A stretch of DNA of 64,000 bases from Lujinxingia sediminis (lineage in GTDB: Bacteria; Myxococcota_A; Bradymonadia; Bradymonadales; Bradymonadaceae), in contig NZ_SADD01000001.1 in the NCBI RefSeq assembly GCF_004005565.1, positions 868,001 through 932,000 on the forward strand, given 5' to 3'. Made by a program: the position numbers and the translations under genes. The notes beneath the pieces are model-generated. The model was not told the origin of the DNA. It worked only from the letters and a program-made list of their open reading frames with translations, and did no database searches. Shown piece after piece: positions 42,093 through 51,139 of the stretch. The number at the start of each line of letters is the position of its first letter. Position 1 is the first letter of the stretch.

Positions 42093-43150
42093 GTGAGATG
42101 TCCGAGACCATTCGATTGACGCAGTACAGTCACGGGGCGGGCTGCGGTTGCAAACTCTCTCCGGCGGTACTCGATAGGATCCTTGCGAACCGGGTAACCA
42201 CACCCGATGCCATGCGCAGGCTTCTGGTTGGCAACAGCTCGCGCGATGATGCCGGGGCGATGGATCTGGGCGATGGTCGCGTGCTTCTGAGTACGACCGA
42301 CTTCTTTATGCCGATTGTCGACGACCCCTACGAGTTCGGACGTATCGCCTCGGCCAACGCCATAAGCGACATCTACGCGATGGGTGGTGACCCGGTGATG
42401 GCTATCGCCATTCTCGGCTGGCCTATCAACGTGCTTTCGGCTGAGGTGGCCGGAGACGTTATGGAAGGGGCGCGCTCGATATGCGCGGAGGCCGGTGTCG
42501 CACTGGCCGGTGGGCACAGCATCGACAGCCCGGAGCCGATCTTCGGGTTGGCGGTTAACGGGCTTGTAGACCTGGCGCATTTGCAGCGAAACGACGCCGG
42601 GCAGGTTGGCGATACGCTCTTTTTGACCAAAGCGCTGGGGGTGGGAATCTTGTCGACAGCCGAGAAGAAGGGCGTGCTTCGACAGGAAGATCGGGGGCTC
42701 GCGGCGGCATCGATGATGCAACTTAACAAGGTGGGCGCGACGCTCGCGAAGATCGAAGGCGTGCACGCGATGACCGATGTCACGGGCTTCGGGCTACTGG
42801 GGCATCTCTCAGAGATGTGCGCCGGGGCCGGTGTGAACGCCCGTGTGGCCCTGGGTGCCGTACGTCAGCTCACGGACCTGTCGTACTACCTCGATGCCGG
42901 CGCGATTCCCGGCGGTACCGGGCGCAACTGGGAGAGCTACGGCCATCATGTGGTCGACCCGGGAGAGCGTGTGCGTCAGATTCTTTGCGACCCTCAGACC
43001 AGCGGTGGTTTGCTCGTGGCGGTGGCTCCCGAGGCGGTCGAGGCGGTGCAACGCGCGCTTGTCGATGCCGGGCTGCACGCGCATCAGGAGCCGATCGGTG
43101 AGCTTGTGGCGCGCCCGGGGGAAGGCGCACACATTCAGGTCGAGGTATGA
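42089..43150 (+). CDS. selD: Selenide, water dikinase (selenophosphate synthetase)
   Basis: The 353-residue protein has the catalytic motif [12 protein letters not shown], with C19 and K22 corresponding to Cys17 and Lys20 of E. coli SelD; a cysteine and not selenocysteine occupies the active site. [20 protein letters not shown] and [12 protein letters not shown] match the ATP-binding AIRS/PurM-like domain. SelD makes selenophosphate from selenide and ATP, the donor for MnmH upstream. The gene overlaps mnmH by ATGA. Confidence 0.96.
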   Translation: MSEMSETIRLTQYSHGAGCGCKLSPAVLDRILANRVTTPDAMRRLLVGNSSRDDAGAMDLGDGRVLLSTTDFFMPIVDDPYEFGRIASANAISDIYAMGGDPVMAIAILGWPINVLSAEVAGDVMEGARSICAEAGVALAGGHSIDSPEPIFGLAVNGLVDLAHLQRNDAGQVGDTLFLTKALGVGILSTAEKKGVLRQEDRGLAAASMMQLNKVGATLAKIEGVHAMTDVTGFGLLGHLSEMCAGAGVNARVALGAVRQLTDLSYYLDAGAIPGGTGRNWESYGHHVVDPGERVRQILCDPQTSGGLLVAVAPEAVEAVQRALVDAGLHAHQEPIGELVARPGEGAHIQVEV

Positions 43151-43420
43151 TGCAGCCGAAGTACCGCCTCGTTTGAGGACGTTCGGGGCGAGGTGTTGCC
43201 GGCACATGGGGTAAGGATTCTCGCAGCCGCCGATAGAAATCGGCTTGCCGCCGAGCGAGGTCTGGTGCCGGCAGAGTCAGCGATGGCCTGCGATGCGCGG
43301 GGACGCTTCGAGCGTGCTCGGCCGGCGCCTGGCAGGGGGAGGTGAGACGCCGGGGGGGGCATGCGTCTGGTGCAAAAGGCCCGGCTCGACGGGGCCTTAC
43401 GTCGAGGGGTGTTGTTTCGC

Positions 43421-43921
43421 TTAAAGTGGCAGGCGACCCTGCATCGGGGGCACCGGGAGGATGGTGTCTCCCGGTCTGAGGATGCCGCCGATGAGGATTT
43501 CTGCGTTGAGGCCGCCGCGGTGCACGAAGGCTTTGATGGCGCCCTTTTCGCCGGAGAGGCGCGCCATGCGTCGGCAGGGCTCACAGAGCTCTATCCCCCT
43601 CAAACGCACCTCTCCGATCACGAATTCATGACCGACGAGATCGTTGAGGGGAGCTCCCTGCACGACGAGCTGGCGGCGGTGGCGACCGTCGCGCAAGTCG
43701 ATGTTCTGCTCTTTTGCAACCTCCGTGAGCACTTCAGCGGAGATGAGCGTGACCTGACGAGCGGGATCCCGTTGAAGGGAGGGGGAGAAGTAGCGGTCGC
43801 CGCGCAGGCCGGTCGAAGCTACGGCTTCGGCCTGCGTGACAGTCGCCGGGACGCCTCCGCGTTCCGCGCAGATCCAGATCTGGTAGAGGGTGCCCTGCCA
43901 CGGGTCGGACATCGTAAACAT
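43421..43921 (-). CDS. MOSC-domain protein (YiiM-like)
   Basis: The 166-residue protein has MOSC features: GLRGDRYF in the first half, the variant ISAEVL and the conserved Cys pair in GIELCEPCRRMARLSG, in which one Cys can carry a sulfur for molybdenum-cofactor chemistry. FVHRGGLNAEILIGGILRPGD is the conserved ending with D. YiiM-type MOSC proteins are linked to reduction of N-hydroxylated compounds. The start could be 43921 or 43912. It follows a YghU-type GST gene by about 35 bp on the same strand, so the two are probably one operon. Confidence 0.85.
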   Translation of the reverse strand: MFTMSDPWQGTLYQIWICAERGGVPATVTQAEAVASTGLRGDRYFSPSLQRDPARQVTLISAEVLTEVAKEQNIDLRDGRHRRQLVVQGAPLNDLVGHEFVIGEVRLRGIELCEPCRRMARLSGEKGAIKAFVHRGGLNAEILIGGILRPGDTILPVPPMQGRLPL

Positions 43922-43954
43922 CCATCGGGACGCGCATTGCGCGGAGAGTGAGCG

Positions 43955-44839
43955 TTATTCGGCGGGATCTTGCGAAGGGAGTTTGTCGGCGGTGCGAAGT
44001 TCGAAATCGCTGGCGTCGTGGCGCTCGTGGAGTTGCTGGTCGGCTGGCCCCCAGGTGCGGTTGACCATGACGCCGCGTTGCACCGCGGGTCGCCCCTCAA
44101 TGGCTTTCGCCCAGCGCAGGAGGTTTTTGTAGGTGTGCACGCTGAGGAATTCCGCGGCGTCATAGAGCTCACCGAGTGCGAGCTTTCCGTACCAGGGCCA
44201 GTTGGCGATATCGGCGATGCTATACTCATCGCCAGCCAGGTAAGTCGACTCGGCCAGCCGTCGATCCAGAACATCAAGCTGGCGCTTGGCTTCCATCGCA
44301 AAGCGGTTGATGGGGTACTCCATCTTGGTCGGGGCGTAGGCGTAGAAGTGCCCGAATCCTCCGCCGAGGTAGGGGGCGGAGCCCATCTGCCAGAAGAGCC
44401 AGGAGAGACACTCGGTGCGGGTGGCCGCATCGGTGGGGATGAACGCTTCAAAGCGCTCGGCCAGGTAGAGCAGGATCGCGCCGGACTCGAAGACGCGGGT
44501 GGGCGGGGAGGTGGAGCGATCCAGGAGGGCGGGGATCTTCGAGTTAGGATTAACCTCGACAAAGCCAGAGGAGAATTGATCGCCCTCGAGGATGTTGATC
44601 AGGAACGCATCGTAGTCGGCGTCTGTGATGCCGCGCTCCAGAAGCTCCTCCAGGAGGATGGTGACCTTCTGGCCGTTGGGCGTGCCCAGTGAGTAGAGCT
44701 GGAGGGGATGCCGGCCCACGGGCAAGTCTCTATCATGGGTGGCTCCCGAGAGCGGGCGATTGATCGACGCGAACTCACCGCCGCTCTTCTGTTCCCAGGT
44801 CCAGACGGCAGGCGGGGTGTAGGGGGTGTCTCCAGACAT
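43955..44839 (-). CDS. yghU: YghU-type glutathione-dependent disulfide-bond reductase
   Basis: The 294-residue protein matches E. coli YghU closely: VGRHPLQLYSLGTPNGQKV (residues 42-60) and FSSGFVEVNPNSKIPALLD (glutathione site). The C-terminal GST helices include LGGGFGHFYAYAPTKMEY, and the end is LHERHDASDFE. YghU binds two glutathiones and reduces disulfides and small peroxides. Upstream ATG 44839 is the first in-frame start and matches the family's length (288). It is the first gene of a two-gene unit with the MOSC protein. Confidence 0.95.
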   Translation of the reverse strand: MSGDTPYTPPAVWTWEQKSGGEFASINRPLSGATHDRDLPVGRHPLQLYSLGTPNGQKVTILLEELLERGITDADYDAFLINILEGDQFSSGFVEVNPNSKIPALLDRSTSPPTRVFESGAILLYLAERFEAFIPTDAATRTECLSWLFWQMGSAPYLGGGFGHFYAYAPTKMEYPINRFAMEAKRQLDVLDRRLAESTYLAGDEYSIADIANWPWYGKLALGELYDAAEFLSVHTYKNLLRWAKAIEGRPAVQRGVMVNRTWGPADQQLHERHDASDFELRTADKLPSQDPAE

Positions 44840-45390
44840 GGTGGCGTCTCCGAAATCAATTTAGAAGCGTTGAGGGCGCGTGATGAGCGCCGCTGAAGAT
44901 GTGACGACGGAGAATAAGGTCTGGGCCTGCACTCTCATTCCCTTCGTTGATGTTCGCTTGCTGCCGGTGCGTGCGTGACGTGAAGGTGGGTCTGGCGTAG
45001 ACCGGCGAGGAGGGCTGGCGAGCAGGTTCTGCAGAACATCGTACTCTCGCTGCCGATCGAGATGTTGTACGGATGGGCGATTGACGCCTCACGGGAGCAT
45101 GGAGCTGCGCGTGTCGAACATGGCACGTCCATGCGGTACGACTTTCGTGTGGCCAGGCGACGGGAAGGCGGAGGAGCTGCGAGTTTGGTGTGAGCTCCCG
45201 GTCGTGCGTTGTGTACGAAGTCAGGTGCCCGGATGTGCGACGTGTGGTACCCGCGGAAGGGAGGAGTAGAACAGGCTGGCCGAGATTGTGTGCGACAGGC
45301 GCGCGGCTGTAGGGTCGTCGCTTCGATGATGAGATGGTTGGCAGGGTGTTGAAGACAGCATTCTGACGTTTGGTGACTCAGGAGAAGATG
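44840..45390. other. 550 bp without a recognisable gene
   Basis: The interval contains no frame with a familiar product, no hairpin with a U tract and no repeat. It holds the promoters of yghU (minus) and the GST gene (plus) but no clear boxes are seen. Confidence 0.4.
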
Positions 45391-46008
45391 ATGAGAGGAA
45401 CGCTTAAGCTGTACACAAACCCGTTGTCTCGGGGACGCATCGCGCGCTGGATGCTCGAAGAGGTCGGTCAACCCTATGATGTGGAGGTGCTCGGCTACGG
45501 CACGACCATGAAGTCGCCGGAGTATCTGAAGATCAACCCCTTAGGAAAGGTTCCGACCCTGGTGCATGGGGAAGATGTGATCACCGAAAGCGCTGCGATT
45601 TGCGCATACCTGGCTGAGGCGTTTCCCGAAGCGAAGCTGAACCCTGATGTGCATGAGCGGGCATCTTACTTCCGCTGGCTCTTTTTTGCGGCCGGACCGC
45701 TGGATGCGGCCGTCAGCAATGCGTCTGCCGGGTTTGAGGTGGCGCCGGAGGACTATCGCCGCTTTGGGTACGGAAATTATAAGAGTGCAGTCGACACTCT
45801 GGCGTATGCCGTGAGTCAGCATGATTACATTGCTGGCGACCGATTTACCGCGGCCGACGTGTACGTAGGGATGCAGGTAGGATGGGCTTTGGAGTTCGGC
45901 ACGTTGGAGACGCGTCCGGAGTTTGAGGCGTACTGGTCGCGCCTGCGTGAGCGCGAGGCGTACGTGCGCGCCAGCGCCCTGGACGATGCGTCGGTGCGGG
46001 GCGAGTGA
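45391..46008 (+). CDS. Glutathione S-transferase family protein
   Basis: A GST of 205 residues. [16 protein letters not shown] opens the thioredoxin-like domain with a Ser in the expected catalytic position; [26 protein letters not shown] bind glutathione. The C-terminal helical domain includes [15 protein letters not shown], the conserved GST motif with D. These enzymes conjugate glutathione to electrophiles. ATG 45391 has ggag six bases upstream; ATG 45388 is close by. A terminator follows 100 bp after the stop. Confidence 0.92.
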   Translation: MRGTLKLYTNPLSRGRIARWMLEEVGQPYDVEVLGYGTTMKSPEYLKINPLGKVPTLVHGEDVITESAAICAYLAEAFPEAKLNPDVHERASYFRWLFFAAGPLDAAVSNASAGFEVAPEDYRRFGYGNYKSAVDTLAYAVSQHDYIAGDRFTAADVYVGMQVGWALEFGTLETRPEFEAYWSRLREREAYVRASALDDASVRGE

Positions 46009-46111
46009 GCGAGGAGAGAGGTTGAGATACGGGACGCTGTGCGCGGAGAGTGTGTTGGCGCGTTGACGACGTAGATGGGGTGCGTCGATAGCGTCAGGAA
46101 ACCGTGCGAGC

Positions 46112-46140
46112 CGCCCGACCTTGCCGAGGTCGGGCGTTTT
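46112..46140 (+). terminator. Rho-independent terminator of the GST gene
   Basis: cgcccgacct (46112-46121) pairs perfectly with aggtcgggcg (46127-46136) around a five-base loop, then TTTT follows. Confidence 0.9.
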
Positions 46141-46362
46141 CGCTCTGGGGGGACCACGATCGCGTCGTGGTATGACGCCTCGAGCTATCGTTGACGCCGC
46201 GTTTACTGCTTCGAGAGCACCGCGTGCAGCTTCGCAAAGCCCCGGCGCTGCCAGTGCATCGGCTCCCCCTTCTACATTTCGCAGGTATTTTTCCGCTCGA
46301 TCTTGCGTCCAGCGGCATCACCTTCAGGCGCTGGCGTCGTCATTCAGAAACGAAGCTCATTG

Positions 46363-46396
46363 AACGTGTTTAATATGTTTGTTAAACGTGTTTAAT
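46363..46396. promoter_or_regulatory. TetR operator region
   Basis: gtttaa (46368-46373) and ttaaac (46382-46387) form a perfect inverted repeat with an 8-bp spacer. The 12-mer aacgtgtttaat occurs twice in direct orientation, at 46363-46374 and 46385-46396. It lies 69 bp before the TetR gene, so it is probably bound by that protein. Confidence 0.7.
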
Positions 46397-46464
46397 GAGT
46401 GCTGCGTGACGCGCCATAGTGCGTTGGTGCACGCGCGAGTCTTCACCCCCGCTGGAGTGTAAGG

Positions 46465-47073
46465 ATGACCACCTCGCGAGATGAGCAGAAGAAGGCCACC
46501 CGGGAGGCGATTCTCGAAGCTGCGCGGCAGTGTTTCGAGGTCGAGGGCTATGAGAAGGCCAGCGTGCGCGACATCGCGCGTGCGGCCGGAGTGAGCGCTG
46601 GCAGCGTCATTCATCATTTTGGCAGCAAGCGGGAGCTGCTCTACGCCACTCTTTTTGAGGATCTCGAAGCAACCATGTCCGAAGCGTTGTCGCTGGGGAC
46701 TTCGCCACCGCTGGCAGGGCAGATTGAGGCCATGACGCGCCATATCTTCGCCTGCTACGGGCGTCGCCCCCGGCTCTCGCGGGTCTTGCTCAAAGAGTCG
46801 CTCTTTGCCGAGGAGCCGTGGGCGAGCCGCTTTCGGGCGCAGACTGAGCGCCTGCACGGTGGGGTGGAGGGGTTGGCTGGTGATGCCGTTCGGCGCGGGG
46901 AGCTCCTCCCGGAGGTCGACACGCGTCTCCTGGCGATGGCGTATGTGTCCTTCTACTACTTCGCGCTGCTGGCCTGGGCGCAGGGAGGCCATGAGGACCC
47001 GACGCGTCTTGTGTCGGTGCAAATGGCTCAACATCTGCGGGGGCTGAACTCCGCGCGTACAACCGGAGGTTAA
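46465..47073 (+). CDS. TetR-family regulator of the adjacent hydrolase gene
   Basis: A 202-residue TetR protein. The DNA-binding part is TREAILEAARQCFEVEGYEK and ASVRDIARAAGVSAGSVIHH with FGSKREL, and the C-terminal ligand domain is helical (TRHIFACYGRRPRLSRVLL). The start at 46465 follows ggagtgtaagg. The hydrolase gene begins one base after its stop, with ggagg formed by the last codons. It probably represses both genes from the operator at 46363 until a hydrophobic ligand binds. Confidence 0.92.
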   Translation: MTTSRDEQKKATREAILEAARQCFEVEGYEKASVRDIARAAGVSAGSVIHHFGSKRELLYATLFEDLEATMSEALSLGTSPPLAGQIEAMTRHIFACYGRRPRLSRVLLKESLFAEEPWASRFRAQTERLHGGVEGLAGDAVRRGELLPEVDTRLLAMAYVSFYYFALLAWAQGGHEDPTRLVSVQMAQHLRGLNSARTTGG

Positions 47074-47074
47074 G

Positions 47075-47953
47075 ATGGCGTCTCTATTTAAGAGCGAAGA
47101 GGCCAGGGCTCGTCTGGTCGCGTGGCATACGCGTTTTCGGGAGCGCATTGGCTCGACGACTGAAGCGCAACGTTTAAAGACGAGCTTCGGAGAGACTCAT
47201 GTTCTGATCGGCGGGCCCGACGGTGCGCCAGCGCTGGTGCTCTTGCACGGTGCACTGGCAAGCTCGGCGCATGCGCTGCGGGAGCTTGAGGGGTTGCTCA
47301 CGCACTATCGGGTCTATGCGATCGACATTATCGGGCAGTCGGCGATGAGCGCGGATGTGCGTCTTGCTGTAAGTGATGACGCCTACGGCCGCTGGCTTGA
47401 GGAGGTCTTTGACAGGCTGGAGTTGGAAAAGGCGCTGGTGGTAGGTGTGAGCTGGGGGGGCTTTGTGGCGATTCGGCTGGCGGCGCATGCGCCCGAGCGC
47501 ATCGCGAAGCTCGCGTTGCTGGTGCCTGCGGGTATGGTGAAGAGCCCGATCTCCAGCGGCTGGAAGATGGGCTGGCCGATGACGAAGTTTGTGATGGCAC
47601 CGTCTGAGAAGCGCCTTCGCAGCTTTTTGAGTCGGCTACTGACGACGATGGATGAGGAGTGGGTGGGGTATCTCGGTGAGGCATTTACCGGCTTTAACCT
47701 CAACATGAAGGTGCCCGCGCTCGCGCGGGTTGAAGAATTGCAACGCTTCAACTCGCCGGTTTTTGTTCTGGGAGCTGATGGCGACCTGAGCTTTCCGGGA
47801 GAGGCGGTCGTTGCGCGTGCTTCCGAGCTCTTTCAAAATCTTCAGAAGGCCCGTGTTTTGGAGGGATCGAGGCATTGCCCGCCGACCACCGAGGCTTTTC
47901 GTACTTCGCTGGCGGCCGAGCTTCATGCATTCTTTGATGGCGAGGCGAGTTAG
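47075..47953 (+). CDS. Alpha/beta-hydrolase fold protein
   Basis: The 292-residue protein has the alpha/beta-hydrolase plan: oxyanion region LVLLHGALASSAHAL (residues 50-64), nucleophile elbow GVSWGG with Ser, acid in LGADGDLSFPG and catalytic His in GSRHCPP. The cap between (SPISSGWKMGWPMTKF) is short. Substrate is unknown; with a TetR neighbour and common operator it is likely an inducible esterase or thioesterase-like enzyme. The ATG has ggagg five bases before it. Its stop overlaps the convergent esterase gene by 4 bp. Confidence 0.9.
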   Translation: MASLFKSEEARARLVAWHTRFRERIGSTTEAQRLKTSFGETHVLIGGPDGAPALVLLHGALASSAHALRELEGLLTHYRVYAIDIIGQSAMSADVRLAVSDDAYGRWLEEVFDRLELEKALVVGVSWGGFVAIRLAAHAPERIAKLALLVPAGMVKSPISSGWKMGWPMTKFVMAPSEKRLRSFLSRLLTTMDEEWVGYLGEAFTGFNLNMKVPALARVEELQRFNSPVFVLGADGDLSFPGEAVVARASELFQNLQKARVLEGSRHCPPTTEAFRTSLAAELHAFFDGEAS

Positions 47954-49032
47954 CGAGATTGCCCGCTGAAAAAGCGCCAGATCACCTCGCTGGCGGCAAA
48001 GTCTGTGGTGTGGTGGCCGCCTTCGCACCGGCGCAGCTGGAGCGCGGGCGGTTGGCCTCCTGGCCAGGAGTGACCGCCTCCTTCAACGAGGCAACGCACC
48101 ACGGGACTCCCGCAGTCGCCCAGCGTCTGACAGTGCCCTGCACCCAGTGAGAGCAGATCGGCGGGGGCACCTTCGCAGAGGTTGGCATCTCTCCACACCT
48201 GCATGCCCTCCATGGCGGGGGGAAAGGTGATGTTGGCAAAGCCGCAGCCTTCGCCTCCTTCGTAAGGCGCGTTTGGATCGTCGGTTCCGTGGATGTGCAG
48301 GAGGGCTACGGGGTGGGTCGGGTTGCAGTTCTCGAAGACCTGGGGGGCGGCCACCGGGGCAATCGCCGCGATGCGCTCGGAGGCCTCGCAGGCCAGGCGG
48401 TAGCTCATGATCGCGCCGTTGGACATGCCTGTGCTGTAGACGCGAGAGGTGTCGATGCAGAGCTGTGTCTCAAGGCTGTCGAGCAGTGCCATCACGAAGC
48501 CCACATCGTCGATGTTGGCCTCGGAGGCATACCCGCAGCAGTCGCCACCGTTCCACGTACGGGCCTTGAGCAGACCGTCGGACTCGACGCCATCGGGGTA
48601 GACCACGATAAACCCTTCGCGCTCGGCAATGGGATTAAATTCGGCAGACCGTGTTTCGATTTGCTCGCCGCTGCCAAAGCCTCCATGCAGAACAAAGACC
48701 ACGGGCATCGGAACGCCAGGGGTGTAGCTTGAAGGGATGAAGACGCGGGTGGTGCGCTCCAGGCCGTCGTGGAAAAGCGCGCGTTCGTGAGACTCTCCGC
48801 CGGGGTAGAGCCGTGCGTCGGAGGTGCAACCGGTGGAGGCGACCTCCGAGGCGGCTCGAGACGCGTCAACTTCGCGAAACGCCGCGTCGATTCTCACAAG
48901 AGTCTCCGGCTCTGCGGTCGGCGCAGGATCGGCGTCGGAGCGCTGGGCTCGGCAGCTGCTCATCAGCGATACCGTCAGAAGCATGGCGAGGATGGACGTT
49001 CTGCTTTGAGGAGGGCTGAAACATTGATGCAT
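47950..49032 (-). CDS. Secreted PHB-depolymerase-type esterase (lipoprotein)
   Basis: The 360-residue protein has lipobox LMSSC (Cys27), then the esterase domain: FVLHGGFGSGEQIETRSAEF (oxyanion), WNGGDCCGY, the nucleophile TGMSNGAIMSY, the acid in HGTDDPNAPYEGG and His in GGGHSWPGG. This combination is characteristic of polyhydroxybutyrate depolymerase/feruloyl esterase (LpqC, COG3509). It should hydrolyse short-chain polyester or ester substrates outside the inner membrane. Many Cys may form disulfides. ATG 49032 has agagg upstream. Confidence 0.92.
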   Translation of the reverse strand: MHQCFSPPQSRTSILAMLLTVSLMSSCRAQRSDADPAPTAEPETLVRIDAAFREVDASRAASEVASTGCTSDARLYPGGESHERALFHDGLERTTRVFIPSSYTPGVPMPVVFVLHGGFGSGEQIETRSAEFNPIAEREGFIVVYPDGVESDGLLKARTWNGGDCCGYASEANIDDVGFVMALLDSLETQLCIDTSRVYSTGMSNGAIMSYRLACEASERIAAIAPVAAPQVFENCNPTHPVALLHIHGTDDPNAPYEGGEGCGFANITFPPAMEGMQVWRDANLCEGAPADLLSLGAGHCQTLGDCGSPVVRCLVEGGGHSWPGGQPPALQLRRCEGGHHTTDFAASEVIWRFFSGQSR

Positions 49033-49168
49033 CACGTGCCTCTTCTGCGAGCGTGGCGAGTGTCAGGGGGATGGTGCGTGAGCTGTGTCCGACGGTGTTT
49101 CGTATCCCAAAGGGCAAAAACGCCAGGAACTCATCGTAGTCTGCCAACATCCCTTTTAAGGAGCCATC

Positions 49169-49672
49169 ATGGCCGGAGTTTCCGTTCGAGATGCAACCCT
49201 CGACGACGTTGCGCTGCTGCGTGCCTGGGATGAAGAGGCGCATGTGATCGCTGCCGATCCCAACGACGACTGGCAGTGGGAAGAGGAGCTTCAACGCCAG
49301 CCCGATTGGCGTGAGATGTGGATCGCGGAAGTGGACGGGCGACCTGTCGGATTTTTGCAGATCATCGATCCCGCCCGCGAGGACTCGCACTACTGGGGGG
49401 ATTGCGAGCCTGATTTGCGGGCGATCGATATCTGGATCGGTCCGGCCGACGCGCTGGGAAAGGGCTACGGTACCCGGATGATGCGCCTGGCTATTGATCA
49501 TTGCTTCGCAACCCCTGAGGTACGGGCCATCCTGATCGACCCGCTGGCACGAAACGCGCGGGCACGTCGATTTTATGAGCGGCTGGGCTTTGCGTTTGTT
49601 GAAGAGCGCACCTTCGGAGAGGACCGTTGCGCGGTGTATCAGCTGGATCGCAGGACCTGGGAAGGTCGCTGA
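49169..49672 (+). CDS. GNAT N-acetyltransferase, AAC(6')-like
   Basis: The 167-residue protein belongs to the GNAT fold. IDIWIGPADALGKGYGTRMM carries the acetyl-CoA-binding motif Q/R-x-x-G-x-G/A (GKGYGT), and YERLGFAFVEE is the usual end. The pattern YWGDCEPDLRAIDIWI and AILIDPLARNARARRFYERL matches AAC(6')-Ib-type aminoglycoside acetyltransferases more than general GNATs. Substrate is not proven; chromosomal relatives often act on other amines. The ATG at 49169 has aaggag seven bases upstream. Confidence 0.88.
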   Translation: MAGVSVRDATLDDVALLRAWDEEAHVIAADPNDDWQWEEELQRQPDWREMWIAEVDGRPVGFLQIIDPAREDSHYWGDCEPDLRAIDIWIGPADALGKGYGTRMMRLAIDHCFATPEVRAILIDPLARNARARRFYERLGFAFVEERTFGEDRCAVYQLDRRTWEGR

Positions 49673-49708
49673 GCGCTCTTCATGGTGACAGGGGGGAGGA
49701 GAATCTCT

Positions 49709-49770
49709 GTGTAATTGCAATTGACTTGCGTTTATGTGGCGGTTACTTGCAAGTGTATTGCATGTGTGGC
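49709..49770. promoter_or_regulatory. Repeated ttgca-type motifs upstream of the COG0523 gene
   Basis: Within 100 bp before the start are gtaattgcaattgac (with the palindrome aattgcaatt), ttacttgcaagtg and gtattgcatgtg. They share the core of the motif at 963 and 14006. COG0523 GTPases are often controlled by Zur, so this could be a metal-responsive operator; the regulator is inferred. Confidence 0.45.
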
Positions 49771-49807
49771 GGTTTTCGCCGCACTTTTCTCACCAGGGAG
49801 CACGACC

Positions 49808-51043
49808 ATGACATTGTTGAATTCGAACGATCGACGCCTGCCCGTGACGGTACTCTCCGGTTTTCTCGGTGCGGGAAAGACCACCTTGCTTAACCATGTG
49901 TTGAACAACCGGGACGGGCTTCGGGTGGCGGTGATCGTCAACGATATGAGCGAGGTGAACGTGGATGCCGAGCTGATAGAGCGCGGCGGCGCGGCGCTCT
50001 CTCGCACCGAAGAAACCATGGTGGAGCTTTCCAACGGGTGCATCTGCTGCACGCTCCGCGACGACCTCTTAAGCGAGGTGCGACGCCTGGCGGAGGAGCG
50101 TCGTTTTGACTACCTGCTCATTGAGTCGACCGGGATCTCGGAGCCAGTTCCTGTGGCCCAGACCTTTGTTTTTGAGGACGAAGAGGGCGTGACGCTCTCC
50201 GATATCGCGCGTCTGGACACGATGGTGACCGTGGTGGACGCAGCGAGCTTCTTGAGGGATTTTCGCGCCTCGGAACGTCTTGATGAGCGCGGCGCATCGT
50301 TGGGGGAGGGAGATGAGCGCACGGTTACCGATCTGTTGATCGAACAGGTCGAATTTGCCGATGTGATTGTGCTTAATAAGACCGATCTTCTCAGTGAGGA
50401 GGCGCTGGGGGAAGTCGACGCGGTGATCGCATCGTTGAATCCCGGCGCGCAGCGTCTTGAGGCGACGCGGGGGCGAGTTTCTCCGGGGTCGATTCTGAAC
50501 ACGGGACGCTTTGACTTTGAGGACGCGATGAACTCCGCGGCCTGGATACGTGAGCTCGCTGGCGAGCACACCCCGGAGACCGAGGAGTACGGGATCGGAA
50601 GTTTTGTGTATCGCGCCCGTAAACCCTTTGACGCGGAGAAGATCTGGGCGTTCTTCAACGATGCGTCGCGCTGGAGAGGCGTGCTGCGCTCAAAAGGATT
50701 TTTCTGGGTCGCTGCAGACCATCGTGCAGTCTACGAGTGGGCCCAGGCTGGAGGCGTCAGTGAGGTTAAGCCTATCGGGATGTGGTGGGGAGCGATTCCG
50801 CAGGAGCATTGGGACTTTGAATCGGAAGAGCGACCTGATGCACATCCGGAGTGGGATGAGCGGTACGGCGATCGCGCCCAGCAGATTGTGGTGATCGGGC
50901 AGCACCTCGACCGTGACGCGTTCTGCGAGCAGCTCGATCACTGTTTGCTCGATGATGAGCGTCTCAAAGAGAGCAGCGTGGTCTGGTCGACGCTACCCAA
51001 TCCACTGCCAGCGCTGGTGATCGAAGAGGCGCAGGAGGGCTAG
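49808..51043 (+). CDS. COG0523 (CobW/ZigA-like) GTP-binding metallochaperone
   Basis: The 411-residue protein has all COG0523 GTPase motifs: Walker A GFLGAGKT at 18-25, the metal-binding CxCC motif (C78-I-C80-C81 in SNGCICCTL), ESTGISEP and NKTD. The C-terminal half is the CobW C-terminal domain ([13 protein letters not shown], then [19 protein letters not shown]). Members deliver zinc or cobalt to enzymes; the CxCC and His/Glu-rich end ([14 protein letters not shown]) point to zinc. The ATG at 49808 has aggg seven bases upstream; an upstream TTG in the same frame is unlikely. Repeated motifs upstream suggest metal control. Confidence 0.93.
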   Translation: MTLLNSNDRRLPVTVLSGFLGAGKTTLLNHVLNNRDGLRVAVIVNDMSEVNVDAELIERGGAALSRTEETMVELSNGCICCTLRDDLLSEVRRLAEERRFDYLLIESTGISEPVPVAQTFVFEDEEGVTLSDIARLDTMVTVVDAASFLRDFRASERLDERGASLGEGDERTVTDLLIEQVEFADVIVLNKTDLLSEEALGEVDAVIASLNPGAQRLEATRGRVSPGSILNTGRFDFEDAMNSAAWIRELAGEHTPETEEYGIGSFVYRARKPFDAEKIWAFFNDASRWRGVLRSKGFFWVAADHRAVYEWAQAGGVSEVKPIGMWWGAIPQEHWDFESEERPDAHPEWDERYGDRAQQIVVIGQHLDRDAFCEQLDHCLLDDERLKESSVVWSTLPNPLPALVIEEAQEG

Positions 51044-51118
51044 AGCGGTGGCGGCGTCGGCGGAGCGCTTGACTTCGAGGGCCCTCGCGTCGAATCTGTC
51101 GCGCGATGCCAATGTTGA

Positions 51119-51136
51119 GTTCACGGATGCGTGAAC
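51119..51136. promoter_or_regulatory. Inverted repeat before the DprE1-like gene
   Basis: gttcacg (51119-51125) and cgtgaac (51130-51136) form a perfect 7-bp inverted repeat with a 4-bp spacer, ending three bases before the chosen ATG 51140. It may be an operator or a stem that shields the start. Confidence 0.5.
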
Positions 51137-51139
51137 ACG

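Noticed and set aside
42089-43150. Selenocysteine in SelD
   Set aside because: The catalytic position is encoded by a normal Cys codon, with no in-frame UGA.
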